The notes under the pieces were generated by a model. It ran no database searches. It was not told the DNA's origin and worked only from the letters and a program-made list of their open reading frames with translations. This document shows, one piece after another, positions 51,602 to 59,762 of a stretch of DNA of 64,000 bases. Origin of the DNA: Halomonas sp. THAF5a (GTDB taxonomy: Bacteria; Pseudomonadota; Gammaproteobacteria; Pseudomonadales; Halomonadaceae); NCBI RefSeq assembly GCF_009363755.1, contig NZ_CP045417.1:2604001-2668000 (forward strand). Reading direction: 5' to 3'. Every line of letters starts with the position of its first letter. The stretch's first letter is position 1. Position numbers and translations under genes: made by a program.

Positions 51602-53257
51602 TCATCCCTGGCGACGATGGGAGGCCAGCAGCGACGTCAGCTCGGCGAAGTCGTCGCTTTCCCGCTGCTCCGCGGCGATCTGGCGCTGCTCCTCGATGAG
51701 CTCGCGCAGCACCTGGTCGGTGGTCAGGGGGTTGGCCAGCACCACCCGGAACACGGTGATGGCCTGGCCGCCGTAGGGCTCGGGCGTCAGCCGGGTGCGC
51801 GACACGAAGGCCCTGCCACGCTCGCGCTGGATCTTCTGGATGGCCTGGGTCATGCGGTTCAGGAGGTCGTTGATCCGCTGACGCAGCGCCTCGTCGGCCT
51901 CGCCCAGCAGCGCCTGAACCTCGGGCGGCGCCCAGCGATAGGTGAGGATGTTGAGCTCCGGCTCGGTGACCAGCTCGAAGTCGTCGAGCGCCGTGATCCG
52001 GTCGGCGAAGCGCCGCGCCAGCTGGATGCCGTTGTCGATCAGCATCGCATAGCCCTGACGCCCGATGATCTTCAGGGCCGACTGCACCAGCATCGCCATG
52101 CCGGGCCGGGAGCCTTCCAGGGTGGTGCTGCCGAGATCCCGGGAGCCCTGCCGAATGATGTACTGGGCATGATGCTCGATGCTGCCGAGGGCGGACGGCT
52201 CGCGGAACAGCACCATGCCCGCCCCCATCGGCACATAGAGCTGCTTGTGGGCGTCGATGGTGACCGAGTCGGCCCGCTCGATGCCGGCGAGACGCGGCCG
52301 GTAGCGCTCCGAGAACAGCGTCGGGCCGCCCCAGGCGGCATCCACGTGGAAGTGGATGCCATGCTCTGCGGCGATATCGGCCAGGCCGTCCAGCGGATCG
52401 ATGTTGCCGGTCTCGGTCGTACCGGCGATGCCGACCAGGGCAAACGGCCGTATCCGCTGCCGCTGGAGCCGCTTCAGCGTGGCGACCAGCGCCTCGGGCC
52501 GGATGCGGTTGTACCCGTCCGTCTCGACGGCCACCATCTGGTCCCGCCCGATCCCCAGGACATCGGCCGCCTTGGACAGCGAGTAATGGCCGCGCTCGGA
52601 GACCAGCACCGCGGCGCCCTCGCACTCATAGTGCCGCATGGCGCTGAACACGCCGCCGCGGCCAATGCCCGGGAAGTCGCCATCCGGGCCGAAGGCCCGG
52701 TTCCGCGCGGCCCACAGCGCGGTGATATTGGCCACGGTGCCGCCGGAGCAGAAGGCGCCGAGGCGACGCTCGCTGTGGTGCAGCCAGCGGTCGTAGAAAT
52801 CATCGGACTGCCCGTAGATCAGACGATGCAGCATGCCCAGCACCTGACGCTCCAGCGGCGTGAAGGCCTTGGAGGTTTCGGTCTTCACCAGGTTCTGGTT
52901 GAGCGCGATCATGATCTTCGACAGCGGGATCATGAAGTACGGCAGTGCCGACGTCATGTGGCCGACGAAGCTGGGCGAGGCGGTATGCACCGACTGCGAG
53001 ACCACCTTGTCGAGCAGGAACTGGGTCTGCTCCGAGACGAAGGCCGGCGCTTCCGGGATCCTGGCATCGCTGAAGTCCTGCTCGATGATGGCCAGGTCGT
53101 TCTCTTCCGCGACGATGTGCTCCCCGAGGAAGCCGGAGAGATTCGTCGAGATGTCCCTGTCCAGGCGGTTCAGCGTCGATCCCGGCGCCTCGGGGACGGT
53201 GAAGATCCTGAGCAGGTTTTCCCAGCTGCTCTCGGCGACCTTTGATTGCTTGCCCAT
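51602..53257 (-). CDS. panP: PLP-dependent aspartate 1-decarboxylase-like protein (PanP type)
   Basis: 551 residues of the group II PLP decarboxylase family, size and start as in Vibrio PanP (about 548). It would convert aspartate to beta-alanine for pantothenate, replacing the pyruvoyl enzyme PanD. Visible are HTASPSFVGHMTSALP (about 91-106), FCSGGTVANITALWAARN, FHVDAAWGG and the PLP lysine in TIDAHKQLY (K338). A close glutamate decarboxylase function cannot be ruled out. The ATG at 53257 has CAGGGTTCC upstream. Convergent with ugpQ; upstream of cobQ by 77 bases on the same strand. Confidence 0.85.
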   Translation of the reverse strand: MGKQSKVAESSWENLLRIFTVPEAPGSTLNRLDRDISTNLSGFLGEHIVAEENDLAIIEQDFSDARIPEAPAFVSEQTQFLLDKVVSQSVHTASPSFVGHMTSALPYFMIPLSKIMIALNQNLVKTETSKAFTPLERQVLGMLHRLIYGQSDDFYDRWLHHSERRLGAFCSGGTVANITALWAARNRAFGPDGDFPGIGRGGVFSAMRHYECEGAAVLVSERGHYSLSKAADVLGIGRDQMVAVETDGYNRIRPEALVATLKRLQRQRIRPFALVGIAGTTETGNIDPLDGLADIAAEHGIHFHVDAAWGGPTLFSERYRPRLAGIERADSVTIDAHKQLYVPMGAGMVLFREPSALGSIEHHAQYIIRQGSRDLGSTTLEGSRPGMAMLVQSALKIIGRQGYAMLIDNGIQLARRFADRITALDDFELVTEPELNILTYRWAPPEVQALLGEADEALRQRINDLLNRMTQAIQKIQRERGRAFVSRTRLTPEPYGGQAITVFRVVLANPLTTDQVLRELIEEQRQIAAEQRESDDFAELTSLLASHRRQG

Positions 53258-53334
53258 GGAACCCTGTTGTCTCTGGAGAATGGAAACGCCGCGAGGGCCG
53301 CTGATTACCTGTGCGCGCGATGGTAGCCGAGGCC

Positions 53335-54804
53335 TCAACCCTTCGCCAGCGCTTCGATGGCGGTCATGTCCAGGCTCGCCTCCAGGCCGTCAGCCAGCCG
53401 GTCGAGCTCCCGCTCGCGATGGGCGGCGAAGTCCACGGCCACCTCCCCGGCCCTCTCCGCCAGGCCGAGCCGGGCGAGCAGCGCTGCGCAGGCCCCCGCC
53501 TCGTCGAAGAGGCCGTGCAGGTAGGTGCCGAGCACCTGGCCGTCCTCGCTCACTGCGCCGTCCGGCGACCCGTCGAGTTCCATCAGCGGCCGCGCCAGGG
53601 CCGGGCCTTCGCTTATGCCATTGTGGATCTCGTAGCCGCGCACCGGCGTGACCTCCCCGGCCGGAGCGTCAAGGAGGGTGCCGGCGACGTTGCGCAGCCG
53701 CTTGCCCGCCACCATGCGGGTGCGCATCGCGAGAAGCCCCAGCCCCGGCACGCTGCCAGCCGGGCCCTCGAGGCCGTCGGGATCGTCGATCGCCTCGCCG
53801 AGCATCTGGAAGCCGCCGCAGACGCCGAGCAGCCGGCCGCCGTAGCGCAGGTGGCGGCGGATCGCCGCCTCCCAGCCCCGGGCGCGCAGCCAGGCCAGAT
53901 CGCTCGCCGTCGCCTTGCTGCCGGGCAGCAGGATGACGTCGGCGGGCGGCATGGCCTGGCCCGGGCCGACCAGCGTCAGCTCGACCCGCGGATGCAGGCG
54001 CAGCGCGTCGAGATCGGTGTGGTTGCTGATCCGCGGCAGCGCCGGCACCACCACGCGCAGCCCCGGCGCCTCGGCGGCGCTCTCGGTGAGGCCGAGGCCG
54101 TCCTCGGCGTCCAGCAGCAGGCCCTCGAGGTAGGGCAGCACGCCGTACACCGGCTTGCCGGTGTGCGCCGCGAGCCAGTCGAGGCCCGGCTCGAGCAGGG
54201 CGAGATCGCCCCGGAAGCGGTTGATGATGAAGCCTCGGGTGCGCGCGCGTTCGGACTCGGAGAGCAGCGCCAGCGTGCCCACCAGCTGGGCGAAGACGCC
54301 ACCGCGGTCGATGTCGCCGACCAGCAGCACCGGGCAGTCGATGGCCTCGGCGAAGCCCATGTTGGCGATGTCGCCCTCGCGCAGGTTGACCTCGGCGGGG
54401 CTCCCCGCCCCCTCGGCGATGATCACGTCGAAGCGGCTCGACAGCCGCTCCCAGGCCGCCAGCACCCGCTCCCGCGCTCGGCGCTTGAAGGCGTGGTAGT
54501 CGATCGCGTCCATGTGGCCGTAGACCCGGCCGTCGAGGATGACCTGGGCGCCCCGGTCGCTCTCGGGCTTGAGCAGCACCGGGTTCATGTCGGCGTGGGG
54601 GGCGATGCCCGCGGCCACGGCCTGCAGCGCCGTGGAGCGGCCGATCTCGCCGCCCTGTGGCGTCACGGCGCTGTTGAGCGCCATGTTCTGGGGCTTGAAG
54701 GGCGCCACCGAGATACCGCGCCGGGCGAGCGCCCGGCAGAGCCCCGCGACCACGGTGCTCTTGCCGGCATCGGAGGTGGTGCCCTGGATCATCAGCGTCG
54801 GCAT
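53335..54804 (-). CDS. cobQ: cobyric acid synthase
   Basis: 489 residues. CobQ amidates four side chains of adenosylcobyrinic a,c-diamide using glutamine and ATP. N-terminal P-loop-like [10 protein letters not shown] (8-17) and [15 protein letters not shown]-terminal glutamine amidotransferase with the nucleophile in [13 protein letters not shown] and the His of YLHGLFDE. Ten bases downstream of bluB, so these are co-transcribed. Confidence 0.96.
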   Translation of the reverse strand: MPTLMIQGTTSDAGKSTVVAGLCRALARRGISVAPFKPQNMALNSAVTPQGGEIGRSTALQAVAAGIAPHADMNPVLLKPESDRGAQVILDGRVYGHMDAIDYHAFKRRARERVLAAWERLSSRFDVIIAEGAGSPAEVNLREGDIANMGFAEAIDCPVLLVGDIDRGGVFAQLVGTLALLSESERARTRGFIINRFRGDLALLEPGLDWLAAHTGKPVYGVLPYLEGLLLDAEDGLGLTESAAEAPGLRVVVPALPRISNHTDLDALRLHPRVELTLVGPGQAMPPADVILLPGSKATASDLAWLRARGWEAAIRRHLRYGGRLLGVCGGFQMLGEAIDDPDGLEGPAGSVPGLGLLAMRTRMVAGKRLRNVAGTLLDAPAGEVTPVRGYEIHNGISEGPALARPLMELDGSPDGAVSEDGQVLGTYLHGLFDEAGACAALLARLGLAERAGEVAVDFAAHRERELDRLADGLEASLDMTAIEALAKG

Positions 54805-54814
54805 GACAGCGTCC

Positions 54815-55540
54815 TCACGCTCGGGGGGCCAGGGCGTCGACGGCGCGGATGATGTCCGCGTCCGCCGGCGGGGTCCGCCAGCCGCTGCCGTGCACCCGAT
54901 CGGCAAGGGGCAGGCGCTGGCGCCAGCCGGCCCGGGCGAGCTCCGGTGCGTCGAGGAAGTCGTCGACGTAGCCCAGGCACAGGTAGGCGAGCGGATAGAC
55001 GTGATCCGGCAGGCCCAGCACCTCGGCGAGCTCCCGCTGGTCGAGGATGCTGACCCAGCCCACGCCGATGCCCTCGGCGCGGGCCGCCAGCCACAGGTTC
55101 TGGACCGCCAGGCAGGTGCTGAACAGATCCATCTCGACGATGCTCTGGCGGCCCAGCACGTGCTCGCCGCCGCGCGTCCGGTCGCAGGTGATGCACAGGT
55201 TGAGCGGGCTCTCGAGGATGCCCTCGAGCTTGAGGCGGCGGTAGAGCGCGCCGCGCTCGCCGGCATGGGCCTCGGCCGCCTTGGCGTTCTCGCGCTCGAA
55301 GATGGCGTGGACCCGCTCACGCACCGCGCGGTCGTCGATCAGCAGGAAGTCCCAGGGCTGCATGAAGCCCACCGAGGGCGCGTGGTGGGCGGCCTCGAGG
55401 AGCCGCGCCAGCACCTCGGGCGGGATCGGGTCCGGGCGGAACTGGGCGCGCACGTCGCGACGCTCGAAGATGGCCCGATAGAGGCCCTCGCGCTGCGCCT
55501 CGGGGAAGGCGTGGTCGGGTCGCCCGCTGGGATCTGCCAT
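54815..55540 (-). CDS. bluB: 5,6-dimethylbenzimidazole synthase
   Basis: 241 residues. BluB is a nitroreductase-like flavin enzyme that destroys FMNH2 with oxygen to form the lower ligand of B12. The start [22 protein letters not shown] and the [11 protein letters not shown] block, then [20 protein letters not shown], are those of BluB rather than general nitroreductases. Having bluB means the cell can make its own lower ligand in air. Followed by cobQ; separated from cobO by a 188-base gap holding repeat copy B. Confidence 0.95.
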   Translation of the reverse strand: MADPSGRPDHAFPEAQREGLYRAIFERRDVRAQFRPDPIPPEVLARLLEAAHHAPSVGFMQPWDFLLIDDRAVRERVHAIFERENAKAAEAHAGERGALYRRLKLEGILESPLNLCITCDRTRGGEHVLGRQSIVEMDLFSTCLAVQNLWLAARAEGIGVGWVSILDQRELAEVLGLPDHVYPLAYLCLGYVDDFLDAPELARAGWRQRLPLADRVHGSGWRTPPADADIIRAVDALAPRA

Positions 55541-55592
55541 GCGGCGGTCTCCTGGAAATCGTGATGTTGGGAGGGTGCTGATCTATGGGGAT

Positions 55593-55706
55593 GATGAGCT
55601 TGCGCGGCGCCAAGCCGCCGCGAGGGCGCTGTGAACCCATCCCTGGGCGCTACCGACGCCATCCCTGGCGTAGGACCCTCGCTTCGGCTCGTCGCCGGCG
55701 CTCATC
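55593..55706 (+). repeat. dispersed inverted-repeat element, copy B
   Basis: 114 bases bounded by GATGAGC inverted repeats. Arms: GATGAGCTTGCGCGGCGCC and, inverted, GATGAGCGCCGGCGACGAGC, each ending in CGAGGG. The core repeats copy A almost base for base: GAGGGCGCTGTGAACCCA, then hairpin ACGCCATCCCTGGCGT. Lies between cobO and bluB. Confidence 0.88.
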
Positions 55707-55728
55707 CGACGACTCTGCAGCCGCGGGT

Positions 55729-56334
55729 CTACAGCTCTACGCCCTTCTGGGCCTTGATGCCCTGATCCTTGAAGGCGTGCTTGACCACCTTCATCTCGGT
55801 CACCGTATCGGCCAGCTCGATCAGCGCCTCAGGCGCGTGGCGGCCGGTGACCACCGCGTGCTGCATGGGCGGACGCGCCTGGAGGTCGTCGAGCACGGCG
55901 TCGAGGTCCAGGTAGCCGTAGCGCAGGGCGATATTGAGCTCGTCGAGCATCACCAGGGCGTAGTCCGGGTCGGCGAGCATGCGCCGCGCCTCGGCCCAGG
56001 CCGCCTCGGCGGCGCGCACGTCGCGCTCGCGGTCCTGGGTGTCCCAGGTGTAGCCCTCGCCCATGACGTGGTAGTCCACCCCCGGCAGGTCGCGAAAGAA
56101 GGCCTCCTCGCCGGTGCTGAAGGCACCCTTGATGAACTGCACCACGCCCACCTTCATGCCATGGCCGAGGGCGCGTGCGACCATGCCGAAGCCGGAGCTG
56201 CTCTTGCCCTTGCCGGGGCCGGTCAGTATCAGGAGCACGCCCTGCTCCTTGTCGGCGGCCTTGATCCGCTCGTTCATGATCTTCTGCTTGGCGGCCATGC
56301 GCACCGCATGGCGGTCGGGGTCGACGTGTTTCAT
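55729..56334 (-). CDS. cobO: cob(I)yrinic acid a,c-diamide adenosyltransferase
   Basis: 201 residues of the CobA/CobO/BtuR type; it adds the adenosyl group to the corrinoid cobalt from ATP. P-loop LTGPGKGKSSSGFGM, then VVQFIKGAFSTGEE and the TWDTQDRERD motif. The ATG at 56334 has GGAGACTCC upstream; in-frame extension is not family-like. Heads the cobO-bluB-cobQ group. No riboswitch is visible in its 230-base upstream gap. Confidence 0.95.
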   Translation of the reverse strand: MKHVDPDRHAVRMAAKQKIMNERIKAADKEQGVLLILTGPGKGKSSSGFGMVARALGHGMKVGVVQFIKGAFSTGEEAFFRDLPGVDYHVMGEGYTWDTQDRERDVRAAEAAWAEARRMLADPDYALVMLDELNIALRYGYLDLDAVLDDLQARPPMQHAVVTGRHAPEALIELADTVTEMKVVKHAFKDQGIKAQKGVEL

Positions 56335-56564
56335 CGGAGTCTCCAGCGAGAAAAATTCGGGAACGCCCGTCCACTCGGCGTTCGTGACAAACTCGGCATG
56401 CGTGCCAGTCGATCGGATATCCATGATCCCGCCATGACGCTCGCGCCCTGGCCAGCACCCGAGTCCTGTTGTGCTTGGAGGCACAGTGCCCCCTCGCGGT
56501 ATCATGCCCCCTGCCGACGTCTTGCCCCTGGGCATCACGACGACCTCTTCCACGGGAGCCCCTC

Positions 56565-56927
56565 ATGCTCGACAAGAAAGCCAGCCGTCAGACGGAGCGC
56601 CGGCTGACAAAGGCCCTGACCGATGCCTGCGAGACCGCCAAGCCGCTGCTGCCCGGCTTCACCTGGCTGACCCACCTGGTGGACTACCGGCGCTTCCCCG
56701 AGAGCCTCAGGGTCGTATGGGTATTCGAGACCCAGGCGACGCTGGCCCGCGCCCTCAAGGGCGACGGGCGACGGCGGATGCGCGAGCTGACCGAGGCCGC
56801 CCTGTTCGAGGCGGACGTCGAGGTCGCCGACATCGACGCCCACCTGGACGCCGACTGCGAGGAGGAGTGCCGGCGGATGCACGGTGGCGACTGGGAACGC
56901 CGGCTGGCGATCAAGGAGCGTCACTGA
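56565..56927 (+). CDS. small conserved protein (often labelled Fis-family), function unknown
   Basis: 120 residues, charged, no signal. Starts MLDKKASRQTERRLTKALTD; the later WLTHLVDYRRFPESLRVVWV and ECRRMHGGDWERRL ending are typical of a short family that databases sometimes call Fis-like. I see no Fis-type helix-turn-helix, so that label is doubtful. The stop overlaps no base with, but directly abuts, the DUF1289 start (TGAATG), so the two are coupled. Confidence 0.75.
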   Translation: MLDKKASRQTERRLTKALTDACETAKPLLPGFTWLTHLVDYRRFPESLRVVWVFETQATLARALKGDGRRRMRELTEAALFEADVEVADIDAHLDADCEEECRRMHGGDWERRLAIKERH

Positions 56928-57104
56928 ATGGCCAAGGGCATCGAGAGTCCCTGCGTGTCGATCTGCCAGCTGAAACGCGGGCTGTGCGTGGGCTGCGGGC
57001 GCACCATGGAGGAGATCACCCGCTGGCCGTCGATGAAACGGCCTGAGCGGATGAAGACCCACCAGCGCGCGGCGCAGCGGCTGAAGAAGCTCGACAAGGC
57101 CTGA
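56928..57104 (+). CDS. DUF1289-family cysteine-rich small protein
   Basis: 58 residues. Four cysteines at 9, 13, 20 and 23 (SPCVSICQL and LCVGCGRT) followed by EEITRWPSM make it a DUF1289 protein, possibly binding a metal or Fe-S cluster; function unknown. It begins immediately after the stop of the previous gene. Convergent with the ABC ATPase gene, which ends 15 bases away. Confidence 0.85.
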   Translation: MAKGIESPCVSICQLKRGLCVGCGRTMEEITRWPSMKRPERMKTHQRAAQRLKKLDKA

Positions 57105-57119
57105 GCGCATCCTGCCACG

Positions 57120-57887
57120 TCAACGCCTGGGCACGAAGACCGGCGCGCCGTCGACCATGGCGGTGGTCAGCGGCTGGCCATAGAGGCGTTCCAGGGCGGC
57201 GGGCACCAGCATCGCCTCTGCGGGGCCCCAGCACGCCTCACCGTCGGGATAGAGCAGCAGTAGGTGGCTGCACCAGCGCGCCGCCAGGTTGAGGTCGTGC
57301 AGGCACATCATCACCGCGCCGCCGGCCTCGGCCTGCTCGGCGAGCAGGCCCATCACCGCCACCTGGTGGTGCAGATCGAGGTGGTTGGTGGGCTCGTCGG
57401 CGAGCCACACCGCCGGCGCCTGGGTCAGCACCGTGGCCAGGCTGACGCGCTGGCGCTCGCCGCCGGAGAGGGTCGCGAGCTCGCGCTCGGCCAGGTGCGA
57501 CAGGTCGAGGCGCGAAAGCGCGGCCTCGGCGCGCGCATGGTCCTCGGGCCCCTCCTGCTGCCAGGGCGCGAGGAAGGGGTGGCGGCCGATCAGCGCGGTC
57601 TCCTTCACCGTGGCCGGGAAGTCGTCGTGGCGCTCCTGGAACACCACCCCCAGCCGACGGGCCAGCGCCCGCCGGCGCCAGCCGGACAGCGCCCGCCCCT
57701 CGAGGTGAACCTCCCCCGAACGCGGCGGCCTTAGCCCCGCCAGGGTGTGCAGCAGGGTGGTCTTGCCCGCGCCGTTGGGGCCCAGCACCCCCCAGCGCTC
57801 CCCCGGGGCCAGCCGCAGGTCGAGCGGCCGACCGTCCCCGCGACCGGGAACATCGATCAGCAGCCGATGGGTCGCCAGGGCCTCCAT
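57120..57887 (-). CDS. btuD: cobalamin/iron-siderophore ABC transporter ATPase (BtuD-like)
   Basis: 255 residues with Walker A LGPNGAGKTT, signature LSGGERQRVSLA, Walker B VWLADEPTNHLD. The family (FecE/BtuD) powers import of metal chelates or cobalamin. Its ATG overlaps the permease stop as TGATG. Cobalamin is inferred because the operon starts behind a B12 riboswitch with btuB. Confidence 0.9.
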   Translation of the reverse strand: MEALATHRLLIDVPGRGDGRPLDLRLAPGERWGVLGPNGAGKTTLLHTLAGLRPPRSGEVHLEGRALSGWRRRALARRLGVVFQERHDDFPATVKETALIGRHPFLAPWQQEGPEDHARAEAALSRLDLSHLAERELATLSGGERQRVSLATVLTQAPAVWLADEPTNHLDLHHQVAVMGLLAEQAEAGGAVMMCLHDLNLAARWCSHLLLLYPDGEACWGPAEAMLVPAALERLYGQPLTTAMVDGAPVFVPRR

Positions 57888-58873
57888 CAGCGACTCCGGT
57901 AGAGCAGGTAGAGGAAGCTCGGCACCCCGAGCAGCGCCGTGATCACTCCCACCGGCAGCTGCTGGGGGGCAATCAGGGTGCGCGCCAGGGTGTCGGCGAG
58001 GGTCAGCAGGATGCCGCCGGCCAAGAGGCTCGCCGGCAGCACGCGCCGCTGGTCGTTGCCCAGCCGCAGGCGCAGCATGTGCGGCACCATCAGCCCCACG
58101 AAGCCGATGCTGCCCGCGGTGGTCACCGCCAGGGCGGTAAGCAGGCTCGCCAGCAGGTAGAGGGTCCACTCCAGCGGGCGCACCGACACGCCGAGCGCGG
58201 CGGCCTGCAGCCCGCCCCGGGCCAGCACGTTGAGGGTGCGCCCCAGCGGCAGCACCACGACCAGGGCCAGCGCGGCCACCGCCAGCACCGGCCAGGGCGA
58301 GCCCGCGTAGGCGAGATCGCCCATCAGCCAGTAGAGCATGCCGGGCAGCCGCTCCACCGGGCTCACCGTCAGCAGGAAGGTGATCACTGCCCCCCAGCCG
58401 GCGGCCATCACCACCCCGGTGAGCAGCAGGCGGGTCGGCGTCCAGCTGCCGGTACCGTGGGCCAGGCCGAAGACGATCAGCGTCGAGGCGAGCGCCCCGG
58501 CGAAGGCCGCCCCGCCGACCAGGGCGGCGCCGAGGCCCGCCAGCATGGCGGCGAGTGCGGCCACCGAGGCGCCGCCGGAGAGCCCCAGCACGTAGGGGTC
58601 GGCCAGCGGATTGCGCAGCAGCACCTGCATCAGCGCCCCGGCGAGGGCCAGTAGCGCGCCGGTGCCGAAGGCGGCGAGCGAGCGCGGCAGACGCAGCTCG
58701 AGCACCAGGGTCCGGTGGAGCGCCTCGCCCTCCCCGATCAGCACTCGCATCAGCTCATCCGGGGCGATGGCGACGCTGCCCAGCGCCAGCGACAGGGCCA
58801 GCGACAGCAGCGCGGCCAGCGCCAGCCAGGCGAGCGCCGCGGGGCGCGCCAGCAAGGCTCTAGCGCCGCTCAC
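57887..58873 (-). CDS. btuC: FecCD-type permease, probably BtuC
   Basis: 328 residues with about ten membrane helices. FecCD landmarks: LRLPRSLAAFGTGALLALAG, NPLADPYVLGLSGGASVAAL and the late GFVGLMVPHMLRLRLGNDQR, the loop that contacts the ATPase. It passes cobalamin through the inner membrane. It overlaps the binding-protein gene by 14 bases and the ATPase gene by one. Confidence 0.92.
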   Translation of the reverse strand: MSGARALLARPAALAWLALAALLSLALSLALGSVAIAPDELMRVLIGEGEALHRTLVLELRLPRSLAAFGTGALLALAGALMQVLLRNPLADPYVLGLSGGASVAALAAMLAGLGAALVGGAAFAGALASTLIVFGLAHGTGSWTPTRLLLTGVVMAAGWGAVITFLLTVSPVERLPGMLYWLMGDLAYAGSPWPVLAVAALALVVVLPLGRTLNVLARGGLQAAALGVSVRPLEWTLYLLASLLTALAVTTAGSIGFVGLMVPHMLRLRLGNDQRRVLPASLLAGGILLTLADTLARTLIAPQQLPVGVITALLGVPSFLYLLYRSR

Positions 58874-59762
58874 GGGCGGTCTCCAGCCGGGCGCAGAGCG
58901 CCCGGGTGCCCTCGAGCAGGCGCGGCGTGGCGCGCTGCACCAGGTCCGGGTCGATGAAGAAGAGGTTGTCGCGGCGTACCGCGGTCATCTCCGGGTAGTC
59001 GCGCCAGGCCTCGAGCCATTCGGAGTCGGGCTCGCCCATGCCGCCGGTGAGGATCGCCTCCGGGTCCCGGGCCAGCACCGCCTCGATGCCGATGCGCGGC
59101 ACCAGCGGCGCCTCCTCGGCGAAGAGGTTCTGCCCCCCGCAGAGCGCCAGCGCCTGACTGATCCAGTGCTCGCCGTTGACGGTCATCAGCGGCTGCTCCC
59201 AGACCTGGTAGAAGACCGGTACCGGCGCGGCCTCGGCGTAGTGCGCGCGCAGCGCAGCCACCTCCTCGCGCAGCCCGCGGGCGGCCCGCTGTGCCTCCGC
59301 CGCGCTGCCGGCCAGCGCGCCGAAGCGCTCGAGGCTTCTCGCGATGCCGGCGAAGTCGTTGACGTCGGAGTAGAAGACGGGAAGGCCGAAGCCCGGCAGC
59401 CGCTCGACCTGCTCGCGGGGATTGCCGCCGGCCCAGGCCACGACCAGATCGGGCGCCAGCGCCAGCAGCGCCTCCAGGTCGAGGCGGTCGTAGCTGCCCA
59501 CCCGGGGCAGCTCGGCCGCCTCGGCCGGGTAGTCGCTGAAGCTGACCGCCCCGACCACCCGCTCGCCGGCCCCGGAGGCGTAGAGCAGCTCGGTGACACC
59601 CGGCGAGAGTGCGACGATGCGCCGCGCCGAGGCGTCCAGGCAGACCTCGCGGCCGGCGTCGTCGACGACGCAGACGTCCGCGGCCGCCGGATCCGGCAGG
59701 CCGACCAGGAGCCCCGGCAGCAGGGTCGCCAGCGTGACGAGCCGCGCGCGAGAGACCATCAC
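58860..59762 (-). CDS. btuF: cobalamin-binding periplasmic protein (BtuF-like)
   Basis: 300 residues, class III solute-binding protein with a signal peptide (about 1-27, ending PDPAAA). Two lobes joined by a long helix, seen from RIVALSPGVTELLYASGAGE to VSFSDYPAEAAELPRVGSYD, then LDLEALLALAPDLVVAW. It delivers cobalamin from BtuB to BtuC. Overlaps btuB by four bases and the permease gene by 14, so the whole set is one tightly packed operon. Confidence 0.9.
   Translation of the reverse strand: MMVSRARLVTLATLLPGLLVGLPDPAAADVCVVDDAGREVCLDASARRIVALSPGVTELLYASGAGERVVGAVSFSDYPAEAAELPRVGSYDRLDLEALLALAPDLVVAWAGGNPREQVERLPGFGLPVFYSDVNDFAGIARSLERFGALAGSAAEAQRAARGLREEVAALRAHYAEAAPVPVFYQVWEQPLMTVNGEHWISQALALCGGQNLFAEEAPLVPRIGIEAVLARDPEAILTGGMGEPDSEWLEAWRDYPEMTAVRRDNLFFIDPDLVQRATPRLLEGTRALCARLETARERR

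Noticed and set aside
56335..56564. Riboswitch upstream of cobO
   Set aside because: No B12 box, no CAACGGT core and no P1 stem in this gap.
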